From UBA2112 sp964596695 (lineage in GTDB: Bacteria; Patescibacteriota; Saccharimonadia; Saccharimonadales; Saccharimonadaceae), in the NCBI GenBank assembly GCA_964596695.1, contig CAZQVE010000001.1:378527-442526 (forward strand): a DNA stretch of 64,000 bases, read 5' to 3'. Shown here piece after piece: positions 9,036 through 17,835 of this stretch. Position numbers and translations under genes: made by a program. The stretch's first letter is position 1. Each line of letters starts with the position of its first letter. Under the pieces are notes generated by a model. That model had not been told where the DNA came from. It saw only the letters and a program-made list of their open reading frames with translations, and did no database searches.

Positions 9036-9398
9036 GTGAAAGAATACGAACTAACCGTTCTGATTCATCCTGATCTCGAAGCAGATCTGGAAAAGCCGCT
9101 GACAAAAGTCCGCGACATCGTAAAGGGCGCCGGTGGTGAAATCACCAGCGAGGACAACTGGGGCAAGAAGAAGCTTGCCTACAAAATCAATCGCGAAGAC
9201 TTCGCCGTGTACGTCTATATGGACGTCAAGTTGCCGGCGGACGCACCGCTCAAGATCAGCAACACGCTGAACATTACCGACGAAGTACTGCGCTATCTGC
9301 TCGTAAAGGTAGACGAAAAGGGCCGCGCACTGTTGGCTGAAGATAAAAAACGCGCCAAAGACAGCGACGAAGGTAACACCGAAGAAAAGGGAGAGTAA
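9036..9398 (+). CDS. rpsF: Ribosomal protein bS6
   Basis: 120 residues, GTG start with a strong AAGGAGGAAATCT site. The sequence opens MKEYELTVLIHPDL and holds the conserved WGKKKLAYKINRE segment of S6, with an acidic C-terminal tail. S6 binds S18 on the 30S platform. First gene of rpsF-ssb-rpsR-efp, with gaps of 2, 7 and 11 bp. rplI (L9), often found after rpsR, is missing here; its loss is known in several CPR lineages. Confidence 0.97.
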   Translation: MKEYELTVLIHPDLEADLEKPLTKVRDIVKGAGGEITSEDNWGKKKLAYKINREDFAVYVYMDVKLPADAPLKISNTLNITDEVLRYLLVKVDEKGRALLAEDKKRAKDSDEGNTEEKGE

Positions 9399-9400
9399 GG

Positions 9401-9841
9401 ATGGCACGGAGTATCAACCAAGTTATTTTGATGGGTCGCCTCACGCGTGATCCTGAGAGCCGTACGACGCCAAGCGGCAAGACAGTTACCAGCTTTAGTC
9501 TGGCTGTCGACCGCCAAACGCAAGATGACCAAGCAGACTTTTTTGACATTACCGCCTGGGAAAAGACCGGCGAACTAGTTCAGCAATATCTGAGCAAGGG
9601 TCGTCGCTGCCTCGTACAGGGACGTTTGCGCCAAGACAGTTGGGATGACAAAGACACCGGCAAAAGGCGTAGTAAAGTCGAGGTCGTTGCAAACGACGTG
9701 ACATTCCTCGACGGTCCAAGCGGCGATAACAGCGGTTCAAGCGCTTCATCCAAGCCGGCTGCTGACAAAAAGAAATCCGAAGATGTCGTTATCGAAGATA
9801 TCGACGACAAACCAATTGATTTAAGCGAGATACCATTCTAG
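9401..9841 (+). CDS. ssb: Single-stranded DNA-binding protein
   Basis: 146 residues. OB-fold domain over residues 1-110 (INQVILMGRLTRDPE, FSLAVDR, DFFDITAWEKTGELV, KGRRCLVQGRL), a Ser/Asp linker, and the acidic C-terminal tip ending LSEIPF, which recruits partners such as primase and RecO. SSB coats single-stranded DNA in replication and repair. The position between rpsF and rpsR is the widely conserved order. Confidence 0.97.
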   Translation: MARSINQVILMGRLTRDPESRTTPSGKTVTSFSLAVDRQTQDDQADFFDITAWEKTGELVQQYLSKGRRCLVQGRLRQDSWDDKDTGKRRSKVEVVANDVTFLDGPSGDNSGSSASSKPAADKKKSEDVVIEDIDDKPIDLSEIPF

Positions 9842-9848
9842 GAGCATT

Positions 9849-10046
9849 ATGAAACGATTTAAGAAAGATACCCCCGCATACTTTGACTACAAAGACCCGA
9901 AGACACTGTTGCGATTTGTTAACATGTACGGTCAGATCGAACCGATCTCCAAGACTGGCTTGTCTGCGAAACAACAACGCCAACTCGCTGTCGCGATCAA
10001 ACGTGCACGTCACTTGGCTCTGGTACCGTTCGTAACGAACAATTAG
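9849..10046 (+). CDS. rpsR: Ribosomal protein bS18
   Basis: 65 residues, ATG with GGAGC upstream. It carries the S18 core (DYKDPKTLLRFVNMYGQIEPISKTGLSAKQQRQLAVAIKRARHLALVPF, here listed only to mark the region: residues 14-63), basic and RNA-binding. It pairs with S6 on the 30S platform. The N-terminus is short and has no zinc-type cysteines. Confidence 0.97.
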   Translation: MKRFKKDTPAYFDYKDPKTLLRFVNMYGQIEPISKTGLSAKQQRQLAVAIKRARHLALVPFVTNN

Positions 10047-10057
10047 GAGGCGCCCTC

Positions 10058-10618
10058 ATGTATCAACCTACTGACCTCAAAAAAGGTACGGTTTGCCAGC
10101 TAGACGGCAAACCTTACCGCGTCGTCGAGTATTCCCAAAAAGTCATGGGACGTGGCGGCAGTATCGTTAACGTTAAGCTCAAGAATCTGATTGACGGCAG
10201 TGTCATCCCAAAGACATTCAAGGGTCAAGACAAGATTGAGCGCGCCGAAGTGACGAACAAGACCGTGCAATATTTGTATTCAGACGGTACCGATTTTCAC
10301 TTTATGGACCCTCAAACATTTGAGCAATTTCAGCTGAACGCGGATATCGTGGATACGGCTGCTCAGTACCTAAAGGAAGGCGACGAATTAGCGTTGCAGT
10401 TCTTTGGCGACCGTGTAATCAACGTTGAGCTGGCGAAGAACCTCTATCTGGAAGTGACCTATACCGAAGACGTCGTCAAAGGCGACACGACTAGTAGTGT
10501 GCTGAAAGATGCGACGCTTGAGACGGGCCTTGTCGTCAAGGTGCCGGCTTTTATCAAGGTCGGTGATATCGTATCTGTTGACACGTCGACCGGCGAATAT
10601 CGCGAACGGAAGAAGTAA
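10058..10618 (+). CDS. efp: Elongation factor P
   Basis: 186 residues, three OB/KOW-like domains (N-terminal KOW, residues 1-65; central OB; C-terminal OB ending STGEYRERKK). EF-P enters the E site and rescues ribosomes stalled at consecutive prolines. The loop tip that carries the modified residue reads VMGRGGSIV, placing arginine where E. coli EF-P has Lys34. Arg-type EF-P is rhamnosylated by EarP in other bacteria; no earP is in this window. The window encodes very proline-rich proteins (11950-13791), so EF-P demand is plausible. The stop overlaps the next start (TAATG). Confidence 0.96.
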   Translation: MYQPTDLKKGTVCQLDGKPYRVVEYSQKVMGRGGSIVNVKLKNLIDGSVIPKTFKGQDKIERAEVTNKTVQYLYSDGTDFHFMDPQTFEQFQLNADIVDTAAQYLKEGDELALQFFGDRVINVELAKNLYLEVTYTEDVVKGDTTSSVLKDATLETGLVVKVPAFIKVGDIVSVDTSTGEYRERKK

Positions 10619-11142
10619 TGTCCGAACGAGTAAAGTCGCTTGTCGTGGCTAATCTTGCTCACCCCGTATTAGGGCTGGGAGGTGATACGAAAAAGCTTCC
10701 GTTGCATATTACGATCGTTCCGCCGTTTCGGCACGATAGGATTGCAACGGGTCATATTTCACGTTGTATTGCTGAAGAGCTCGAATGTATCGATCCGTTT
10801 ACTATCGTTGCTCATGAAGAAGCGATGATGGAAGTTAACGAAAGGGACGGCAAAGAGGGAGTGCTTGCTCGACGAGTAGGTGCGCGAACGCTCCACACCG
10901 TGCATAACTTGCTTATACCGGTAGTGCGGCAAATTCCCGGGGTTGAAATGAACACGAAGTATGCGTTCGATCAATATAACCCGCACGCAACACATACCGA
11001 AACGCAAAGGTTAAGCGTAGACGACAGGCGCTACATTGATGCACTTTACTTGTTTCAAAAAACGAAGTTATCGCACGGTCACCCCGTATGGTATGTGGCT
11101 GCGAAATACGCGTTAGGCAAAGACCATGAAGCAGCGTCTTGA
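10618..11142 (+). CDS. 2H phosphoesterase superfamily protein (LigT/2'-5' RNA ligase-like)
   Basis: 174 residues. Two His-x-Thr type motifs mark the 2H fold: LHITIVPPF near residue 26 and NPHATHTE near residue 120, together with the internal pseudo-symmetry of the family. Members hydrolyse or form 2',5' or cyclic 2',3' phosphodiester bonds in RNA and nucleotides; the substrate is unknown here. It starts on the stop of efp and its end overlaps tlyA by 17 bases, so translation is probably coupled. Confidence 0.75.
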   Translation: MSERVKSLVVANLAHPVLGLGGDTKKLPLHITIVPPFRHDRIATGHISRCIAEELECIDPFTIVAHEEAMMEVNERDGKEGVLARRVGARTLHTVHNLLIPVVRQIPGVEMNTKYAFDQYNPHATHTETQRLSVDDRRYIDALYLFQKTKLSHGHPVWYVAAKYALGKDHEAAS

Positions 11143-11836
11143 CGTGTTGCTGAGTATGCGCGACTTGACGAGTAGCAGGTCGCAAGCTGAAAGCTGGATA
11201 CGGCTCGGTAAGGTGACGGTTGATGGCCGTACCGTGACGAAGCCCGGTCTGTTCGTACGCGAAGACGCCGAGATTCAGCTGACAGCAACGGAGCGATATG
11301 TCAGCCGGGCGGGACTGAAGCTCGCCAGCGTCGCCGAACTTATTGGCGTTGACTTTCACGACAAGACTGTCTTGGACGTAGGTAGTAGTACCGGCGGGTT
11401 CACTGACTATGCACTGCAGCATGGGGCGAAGAAAGTTATTGCTGTTGATGTCGGTACTGATCAACTGCACCCGAGCTTGCATGGACACGAACGTATCGAG
11501 TTGCACGAGAAAACCGATGTTCGGGACTTCTCGACGGATCAGCAGATTGATCTTGTCGTCATCGATGTGAGCTTTATCAGTTTACGCGATATATTGCCGT
11601 CGGTCGTGCGTATCGCGCCGAAGGCGCAGGTGGTTGCTATGGTCAAACCGCAGTTCGAGGCGGGGCGTAAGCAGATACACAAAGGGGTTATCAAAAACGA
11701 TTCAGTACGCCGACAGATTCTTCGTGATTTTGAGGCATGGGCAAAATCACTGTTCGTTATTGTAGATAAACGCGATAGTGACGTCGCGGGTAGCAAGGGT
11801 AATCGCGAGAGATTTTACTTACTCCGTATTTGTTAA
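11126..11836 (+). CDS. tlyA: TlyA family rRNA 2'-O-methyltransferase
   Basis: 236 residues. An N-terminal S4 RNA-binding domain (MKQRLDVLLSMRDLTSSRSQAESWIRLGKV, residues 1-60) precedes an FtsJ-like SAM-dependent methyltransferase with motif I LDVGSSTGGFTDYAL, an acidic VIDVSFISLRDIL strand and VAMVKPQFEAG. Family members methylate ribose of cytidine in 16S/23S rRNA and affect capreomycin sensitivity. Last gene of the rpsF run. Confidence 0.93.
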   Translation: MKQRLDVLLSMRDLTSSRSQAESWIRLGKVTVDGRTVTKPGLFVREDAEIQLTATERYVSRAGLKLASVAELIGVDFHDKTVLDVGSSTGGFTDYALQHGAKKVIAVDVGTDQLHPSLHGHERIELHEKTDVRDFSTDQQIDLVVIDVSFISLRDILPSVVRIAPKAQVVAMVKPQFEAGRKQIHKGVIKNDSVRRQILRDFEAWAKSLFVIVDKRDSDVAGSKGNRERFYLLRIC

Positions 11837-11869
11837 AAATCTCATAATTTCAGTTTGGACGAGTACTTA

Positions 11870-11949
11870 TAATCAGGATAGCTTCCAAGGTGGAGGCTTG
11901 TATGTGACGGAAGGTCCGTCGTTACCTTAACAAGGAAGGGGTGATCTGC
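11870..11949 (+). promoter_or_regulatory. Structured leader of the Pro/His-rich surface protein
   Basis: A TATAAT-like hexamer (ACTTATAATCAG) lies near 11868. It is followed by AGCTTCC/GGAGGCT and GACGGA/TCCGTC hairpins, then AAGGAAGGGG eight bases before the ATG at 11950. The layout resembles the leaders of the genes at 7234, 19887 and 21324. Confidence 0.45.
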
Positions 11950-13791
11950 ATGAGCAGACCGCCTGCACGTCGTAAAACGGCGGCCCTTATTGGGGTGGTA
12001 GGTATCGCTATGATGTCTGTTGCCCTGGCGGGCCCAGCCGTAGCAGAACCACCGCCAACCACACCAGTGGTTCCGACCCCGGTTCAGCCTGCACCGCAGG
12101 CACCTCAGGCGCCGCAACAGGGATCTCGGCAGATGCCTCGGTTACCTCAGGTGCCAGTAAGTCCGCCGAAGCCGGAATCGCCGCCTGTGCCAGTGGTACC
12201 GCCACCGGCACCTGCACCCGTACCCGTACCTCAGCCGCCCTCGCAGCCGGCCGAGATACCTTCGGTGCAATCACCGCCTGTTGTACCAAAACCCGATCGC
12301 GGAAATACGAAGCCGGAAGTTCCTTCAGCGCCTCAGGCGCCTGTCAATCAGGCACCCAAGGCTCCTGAGAACCCGCCTCCGGTTCCGCCATCGCCACCAC
12401 AACCGGCACCCCGTAAGGTACCGCAACAGGTGACGCCAAAAAACAGTCCGCCGCCGTCGACGGAAACATCGCCGCCTCCGCAACGGCCATCGTCGAACGG
12501 TCCGCAAGGTCCGCACGGCACGGCGCCGGAGCAGAGGCAGCAGGGTCCCGGTGAACATCACCAGCGGCCTAATGGTGACAACCAAGGTGATCACCATAAC
12601 GGTCCGCCGAGTGGTAGAGACCACGATGGCGACCATCATGGAAACCCACCGTCGGATCACGATCCGCAATCGGGCGACCACAACGGCAACCATCACGGAA
12701 ACCCGCCGTCGGATCACAATCCGCGGCAGGGCGACCACAATGGTCGGGATCATGGTAACGGGAATGATGATCATCAGCCGCCAGGGCAACCAGGTGGCGA
12801 CGGACATCACCATCCCAAGCCAGGTCATGATGGTCACCATGATCATCACGGTGACCACCATCCGGGCAAGCCGGTGCCACTGCCGCCACCGCCGCCAAAC
12901 CATGGTTTCCCGGACTGGGGGCATAAGCACCCAAAGCCGGCACCGCCGGCAATTCCGGTGCACAATCACAACCCGCTGCCGGGTCATGGTCATGGCGATC
13001 ACGACCGCGATCACAGAGGTGGCCACGGCCACCATGGCGGTCCGCCGCCACCGATCGTACCGGGAGTGAATTGGCACGACCACTGGCGAGATCACGGCAA
13101 TCACCATTTGCCGCCGCCCGACCCCGACATCTTCATCCGGGGCGACAACAACCACGTGGTAATCGTGAACAACGTTACTAATATCACTAATGTGAACGTG
13201 GTGGACAACTCCAGCGACCTCTACCTGACGAACCTCGTCACGGGACGGACGCTGTACTACCAGGGTATCGCGTATGGCACGCCGTATGCGCTACCGGGTG
13301 GATGGTGCGGTGGGTCAGGCGGTTATTGGGCCTGGTCCGCAGGAGTAGGCGGAGCATTCGTTGGTGGAGGCGTTTTCAGCGCCAGCAATGGTTGTGGCTA
13401 CGTGCCACCGCCGCCACCGCCGCCACCGCTGGTGATCTACTCGTCCGGCTACCAGCCGTACTATGTAGATAACTACGTGGAGGTCGAAGGTTGCGGGTGC
13501 GTGTATGCGAATAACACGTACTTCTTCGGCCAGCAGCAGCAGGTGACACTTCCGGGTCAGGCTCAGCCTCAGACGGCATTCGTGCCGACGAGCTGGTCGC
13601 CGGATATCATCACCCAGCAACCCACGCAAGGATTGCCTCCGTTCATTACCGGGGTTAATCCAACTGATTCGTCGGTAAACTGGTTCGCCAGGCAGCCGAC
13701 GATTCTGTGGGTCGGCATTGGCATCGTCGTGATCGGTTTACTCGGTCTGGCGTATGTCAATCGGCAGCGCCTCGTGGGCGTTTTCCGGTGA
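11950..13791 (+). CDS. Large secreted Pro- and His/Gly/Asp-rich surface protein with C-terminal membrane anchor
   Basis: 613 residues from the ATG at 11950. A Sec signal peptide (basic start, hydrophobic core, GPAVA/EPP cleavage site) is followed by about 190 residues of Pro-rich spacer. Residues 200-390 are low-complexity repeats of the type GDHNGNHHGNPPSDH. A globular part begins at DIFIRGDNNHVVIVNN, includes Gly/Cys-rich stretches (WCGGSGGYWAW, CGCVYANN), and a final membrane helix (ILWVGIGIVVIGLLGL) precedes a basic tail. No exact LPxTG was found; GLPPFITG lies about 35 residues before the helix. A metal-binding or adhesive cell-wall-spanning role is an inference. The class F-like sortase follows at once. 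Confidence 0.8.
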   Translation: MSRPPARRKTAALIGVVGIAMMSVALAGPAVAEPPPTTPVVPTPVQPAPQAPQAPQQGSRQMPRLPQVPVSPPKPESPPVPVVPPPAPAPVPVPQPPSQPAEIPSVQSPPVVPKPDRGNTKPEVPSAPQAPVNQAPKAPENPPPVPPSPPQPAPRKVPQQVTPKNSPPPSTETSPPPQRPSSNGPQGPHGTAPEQRQQGPGEHHQRPNGDNQGDHHNGPPSGRDHDGDHHGNPPSDHDPQSGDHNGNHHGNPPSDHNPRQGDHNGRDHGNGNDDHQPPGQPGGDGHHHPKPGHDGHHDHHGDHHPGKPVPLPPPPPNHGFPDWGHKHPKPAPPAIPVHNHNPLPGHGHGDHDRDHRGGHGHHGGPPPPIVPGVNWHDHWRDHGNHHLPPPDPDIFIRGDNNHVVIVNNVTNITNVNVVDNSSDLYLTNLVTGRTLYYQGIAYGTPYALPGGWCGGSGGYWAWSAGVGGAFVGGGVFSASNGCGYVPPPPPPPPLVIYSSGYQPYYVDNYVEVEGCGCVYANNTYFFGQQQQVTLPGQAQPQTAFVPTSWSPDIITQQPTQGLPPFITGVNPTDSSVNWFARQPTILWVGIGIVVIGLLGLAYVNRQRLVGVFR

Positions 13792-13795
13792 CACT

Positions 13796-14461
13796 ATGGG
13801 ATACCGCGGTTTAGCTAGCGCGGTTCTCGTCTGTGTCGTAGTTAGTGGAGGAGTGATAGCCGCCGAATCGGTGCATATCGGTTCGGAGGATCCATCGCCG
13901 GCGGCGACGGCAGCTATACCGCTGTCGCCGTCGGCACCTTCGCCAACCTCACCAGTGCCGGAACCTGTCGACATACCGCCGGGAATACCGCAGACGCTGT
14001 CCGTGCAAACGGCTAGCGACATCCTGATTGACCGCGCGCCGGTTGATCAGACGTTGCTGACCGTGCGGGCGGACGGAGCGGTCAAACCTGGTGATAAGCC
14101 AGGGCTGTACGTTGCAGACAACGTATCGACGCTACCCGGTACACATCAGGGAACGGTCATCATCGGAGGACATGCCAAGGCGAGTCACGACATGGTGTTC
14201 AATCCGCTGATGCAGCTGGGTCAGGATGATATGCAGCATTCGCAGGTCAGCCTGCAGATGCCCCAGGGTCAGTTGACCTACACCATCGAGGCGTTATACC
14301 TCGTGGACAAGGTCGACCTACCGACACAGCACGCGCTTGCAGACAACCGGCCCGGCCGGGTGGAGCTGATCACGTGTGATGTCGAGGATGGCAACGACAC
14401 CTTTCAGAACCTGATCGTCGTTGCATGCGATGCGTCTCACCGGGGATGTAGCGCTGTATGA
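13796..14461 (+). CDS. Class F-like sortase, catalytic Arg not visible
   Basis: 221 residues from ATG 13796, just after the stop of the surface protein; an ATG at 13754 would overlap it and place residues before the signal/anchor helix (LASAVLVCVVVSGGVIA). After a Pro/Ser linker the sortase barrel begins near LSVQTASDILID. The catalytic His is in VIIGGHAKASHD and Cys in VELITCDVEDG. The strand that normally supplies Arg (as in YRDNVVV) reads TFQNLIVVA, without Arg. Sortases cleave sorting signals and join proteins to the wall or to each other. The pairing with the upstream surface protein suggests that is the substrate. Confidence 0.8.
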   Translation: MGYRGLASAVLVCVVVSGGVIAAESVHIGSEDPSPAATAAIPLSPSAPSPTSPVPEPVDIPPGIPQTLSVQTASDILIDRAPVDQTLLTVRADGAVKPGDKPGLYVADNVSTLPGTHQGTVIIGGHAKASHDMVFNPLMQLGQDDMQHSQVSLQMPQGQLTYTIEALYLVDKVDLPTQHALADNRPGRVELITCDVEDGNDTFQNLIVVACDASHRGCSAV

Positions 14462-14509
14462 CGATAGACCGCGTGCCTCACCGGTACAAATAGTGAGCAT
14501 GTACATTTC

Positions 14510-14539
14510 GCCCCGGGTCATTACGACCCGGGGCGTTTT
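14510..14539 (+). terminator. Terminator after the sortase gene
   Basis: Perfect ten-base stem GCCCCGGGTC/GACCCGGGGC with a five-base loop, then GTTTTC. Confidence 0.93.
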
Positions 14540-14569
14540 CAATTAACAAGCGTGCCAAAGGCAAAGTTT

Positions 14570-15652
14570 CTATACGTTGAAGCGGAATTCGACTATGTCA
14601 CCTGGTTGCATGACATAGGTCTTGCCTTCGGTGCGGACTTTGCCAGCGGCCTTTGCTGCTTGTTCGCTGCCTGCGGCGACCAGGTCGTCATAATCAACGA
14701 TTTGCGCGGCGATGAACCCGCGTTCGAAGTCGGTGTGAATCACACCTGCTGCCTGCGGAGCAGTGTAGCCTTGGTGGATCGTCCAGGCACGGACTTCTTT
14801 CGGTCCGGCGGTCAGGTAACTTTGTAGCCCAAGCGTATCGTAGGCGCTATGGATGAGTTGTTGTAGACCAGTCTCGCTCACGCCGTAACTTTCCAGCAGT
14901 TCGGTTGCTTCCACGACCGACAGGTCTTTGATCTCTTCCTCTAGCTTGGCACAGACGAACAAGCTTTTCGCTGGAGCGACTAGGTTGGCAAGTTCCTGTT
15001 TGCGGCTATCGCTTGTCAGATCGTTTTCGTCCACGTTGAACGCGTAGATGACGGGCTTTGCGGTTAGCAGCTGTAGCCCGCTGAGCTTTTCCTCGTCCAG
15101 CGAGGGCAGGGCAGACAGCGGCGTACCCTCTGACAGGTGACGCTGTAGGCTTTCCAGATAGGTTGCTACTTCGCGTTTAGCGGGCAGAGCCTTGGCTTCC
15201 TTCTGCACCTTGGGCAGGTGTTTTTCAATCGTTTGCAGGTCGGCAAGGATCAGTTCGGTGTTGATGATTTCGATATCGGCTTTCGGGTCGACTGGCGCTT
15301 CGTCATGGCGCAGGATGTCATCGTTTTCAAACGCGCGCACCACATGCACTATCGCGTCGGTCTTGCGGATGTTGTCGAGGAATTTGTTGCCCAGGCCTTC
15401 ACCTTTGCTGGCGCCCGCCACCAGTCCGGCGATATCGACGAATGTCACGGTCGCTGGTATAAGCTTTTCCGCTGAATACATTTTTTGCAGTACGTCCAAA
15501 CGATCGTCCGGCACGGGAACAATTCCTGTGTTCGGTTCGATAGTTGCGAAAGGGTAATTAGCCGCCAAAATATCCGCCCTGGTCAGGGCGTTGAAGAGTG
15601 TTGATTTGCCGACATTTGGCAAGCCGACGATTCCGATTTGAAGTGAACTCAT
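14570..15652 (-). CDS. ychF: Redox/translation-associated GTPase YchF (OLA1 family)
   Basis: 360 residues, the usual length. G1 GLPNVGKSTLFNAL at residue 9, the G3-region FVDIAGLVAGASKGEGLGN, the NVDEND stretch in place of the usual G4 NKxD, a coiled-coil insertion, and a C-terminal TGS domain (TIHQGYTAPQAAGVIHTDFERGFI). YchF is a universally conserved ATP/GTP-binding protein linked to ribosomes and stress. It is divergent from the TauE-like gene; the start region has no clear Shine-Dalgarno. Confidence 0.97.
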   Translation of the reverse strand: MSSLQIGIVGLPNVGKSTLFNALTRADILAANYPFATIEPNTGIVPVPDDRLDVLQKMYSAEKLIPATVTFVDIAGLVAGASKGEGLGNKFLDNIRKTDAIVHVVRAFENDDILRHDEAPVDPKADIEIINTELILADLQTIEKHLPKVQKEAKALPAKREVATYLESLQRHLSEGTPLSALPSLDEEKLSGLQLLTAKPVIYAFNVDENDLTSDSRKQELANLVAPAKSLFVCAKLEEEIKDLSVVEATELLESYGVSETGLQQLIHSAYDTLGLQSYLTAGPKEVRAWTIHQGYTAPQAAGVIHTDFERGFIAAQIVDYDDLVAAGSEQAAKAAGKVRTEGKTYVMQPGDIVEFRFNV

Positions 15653-15711
15653 TAAACAACATTATAACAGAGGTGAAAAGTTTAATCCATTCTTCATGAT
15701 ACTATTGAGTA

Positions 15712-16452
15712 ATGGAAATACTACCCTACATTTTTATTGCAATGGTAGGGTTTGTCTCTGGAATTGTCTCTGGAATCAGCGGCGGAGGCGGCGCGATGCT
15801 CATGATCCCCGCTTTTATTTTTGCTGGACTTTCGCCCCAAATGGCAGTTGCGACTGCCAAGCTGAGCGGGTTAGGCGGGGATTTCGGTGGTCTTAGTGGT
15901 TTTCTAAAGTCTGGGCATATTCGAAAAGACATCATAAAAGTGATGACGCCAATTGCTATTGTTGTCGGTCTCATAACCCCGTTGGTATTTATGGTGGCAG
16001 AGAGTAGGGGCTTTCAGATAGCCATAGCGGTTTTTATGATTCTTATGTTGCCAACACTTTTCGTAAAGAAAAAGACACTTAAGCGTCCAAGCCGTAGGCA
16101 TAAATCAATCGGCTATGTTCTCTACACTTGTGTCTTGTTTTTGCAGGGCATCTTTAGCGGCGGCGTTGGCAGTTTGGCGGTATATGTTCTGACGCTTTTG
16201 TTCGGAGCAACAAAAATCGAAACCATGGCAACGCGTCGCGCTATTGTCGCAGTCATGTCGCCCATCGCTCTTATCGCGCTGTACGTTACGGGCTTTATCA
16301 ATGTCGGGCTGGGGATTGCAGGGTTGGTGCCTGCGTTTATAGGAACCTACATGGGTACAAGAATCGTGTTAAAGCGTGGCGAGATGTTTGTAAGTATCGT
16401 GTTGGCAGTTACAATCTTGATTTCGAGCATCATTCTGCTGATTACAGCATAG
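15712..16452 (+). CDS. TauE/SafE family membrane transporter
   Basis: 246 residues, about eight hydrophobic segments. The two repeat halves begin with the typical Gly-rich helices (GIVSGISGGGGAMLMIPAF and LQGIFSGGVGSLAVYVLTLLFG). The family exports sulfite, sulfoacetate or other organosulfur anions; the substrate here is unknown. The ATG follows TACTAT by six bases, so transcript and start nearly coincide (leaderless). Confidence 0.88.
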   Translation: MEILPYIFIAMVGFVSGIVSGISGGGGAMLMIPAFIFAGLSPQMAVATAKLSGLGGDFGGLSGFLKSGHIRKDIIKVMTPIAIVVGLITPLVFMVAESRGFQIAIAVFMILMLPTLFVKKKTLKRPSRRHKSIGYVLYTCVLFLQGIFSGGVGSLAVYVLTLLFGATKIETMATRRAIVAVMSPIALIALYVTGFINVGLGIAGLVPAFIGTYMGTRIVLKRGEMFVSIVLAVTILISSIILLITA

Positions 16453-16533
16453 TGTAATGTACTATCTCTGAAGCGAACTCATATTTCGGTCATTACAACA
16501 GCACATCCATACCGGTTATGTTATATTTGAGCT

Positions 16534-17835
16534 ATGGACAATAACCAAAACCCAGACACGAATCCCTCACCAAGCCCTATACCGACGCCCCCCACTATGC
16601 CTCCTATAGTGCCACCGAAACGTCAGTGGTACAAACGAAAATTGTTCTGGATACCCGTCGCGGTAATCCTTGTAGTGGTCGCAGCGGCCGGGGCAGGATA
16701 CGCGTACTATGTGTCGCTAGACAAGCCGCAAGAGAAGCAAGTGGAGCAGCATGACACCGATGTTAAAACCGTCGTCAAATCTAGTCCGCACGCGTTTGTA
16801 TATGTGAGTACCGCAGAAAAGACGGCCGAAAACTGTTCACTGAGAACCGATACTGTTCACTATATGAACCTCGATAGTCAAAAGGTAACGAATGTCATCA
16901 CGCTTGATGACTACCAGAACGCAACTGCGTTCGCGACATATCATGACCTTGTCGTGTTCGCTACGACGCCAAGCTGTGGCAGCAAAGAGGGCTCCACTAT
17001 ATGGCTAAGTCACGACAGCGGTAGAACGTATAAGAAGATTTACGCCACCGAGAGCAAGACTGGCCGTATCACCAGTATTGCGTTTTCTACTGATGGCACT
17101 GAAGTGGCATTCGGACTTTTGCCGGCGTACGACAAGCCCAATTCGGTCAAAGCGATCAACGTCGACTCCACCGAAGTACACAATCTCTTCACCGGTACTA
17201 TCGCCGAAGGCCAGACAATGGGTGTGTCCTACTACGTGAAGTCCTACGACCGAGAGAAACAGCGCGTTTATTATGTAGAGGGCTGTTATGCCTGCGACCA
17301 AACCGCACCGACTAACATGCTGCAATACGACCTGAAGAGCGGCAAAAGCAGCACCGTTATCGAACGGTCTGAAAACTTTATCGGCCCCACGCCAGTCATC
17401 AACAGCGATGCTACCAGGGCGGTCCGCGTAGAATTTAACCGCAGTGATGACTCTGAATTAACACAATCTATCGTCAAAGAATTCGATCTCGCGACCAAAA
17501 AGCAGGTTAACTTCGCAACCTACACTGGCCCCACTTCGGCAGGCTCTGCGCTTGCTGGTTACACGGCCGACGACTCGGTATACTACACTGCTGGTAAAAA
17601 GATCATAACCATTGCCAAAAACGGAGCGACGTCAGAGCTCACGCAGGTACCCGACCAGATGTCTGGGGTGTACTACGTCGGCAAGACGCGTGTCATCTAC
17701 AGTATCAATGACCAGACTGGCGGCGGAGAAGTAATCGATTACGACATCAAGTCCGGTGAATCGACGCAATTGCTCAAATACGAATATCCAACGTTTCCCC
17801 TCGGCGTAAGCTATTCAGTCACACGAAATCACTGA
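16534..17835 (+). CDS. Membrane-anchored protein with extracytoplasmic beta-propeller-like domain
   Basis: 433 residues. A Pro-rich cytoplasmic tail (residues 1-35) is followed by one membrane helix (FWIPVAVILVVVAAAGAGYAYYV) and about 375 external residues. The external part shows repeated short strands of TolB/WD-like type (IAFSTDGTEVAFGLLP, VYYVEGCYACDQ, DDSVYYTAGKKIITI), suggesting a propeller. Not assigned to a named family. The ATG lies six bases after a TATATT box (leaderless). A few Cys could form disulfides outside. Its 3' end overlaps the convergent gene by seven bases. Confidence 0.65.
   Translation: MDNNQNPDTNPSPSPIPTPPTMPPIVPPKRQWYKRKLFWIPVAVILVVVAAAGAGYAYYVSLDKPQEKQVEQHDTDVKTVVKSSPHAFVYVSTAEKTAENCSLRTDTVHYMNLDSQKVTNVITLDDYQNATAFATYHDLVVFATTPSCGSKEGSTIWLSHDSGRTYKKIYATESKTGRITSIAFSTDGTEVAFGLLPAYDKPNSVKAINVDSTEVHNLFTGTIAEGQTMGVSYYVKSYDREKQRVYYVEGCYACDQTAPTNMLQYDLKSGKSSTVIERSENFIGPTPVINSDATRAVRVEFNRSDDSELTQSIVKEFDLATKKQVNFATYTGPTSAGSALAGYTADDSVYYTAGKKIITIAKNGATSELTQVPDQMSGVYYVGKTRVIYSINDQTGGGEVIDYDIKSGESTQLLKYEYPTFPLGVSYSVTRNH

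Noticed and set aside
12541..12900. Tandem DNA repeats in the surface-protein gene as a CRISPR-like array
   Set aside because: They are in-frame coding repeats of varying spacing, without spacers or cas genes.
12325..13155. Long antisense frames opposite the Pro/His-rich gene
   Set aside because: They arise from the repetitive GC-rich codons of the real gene; no start signals.
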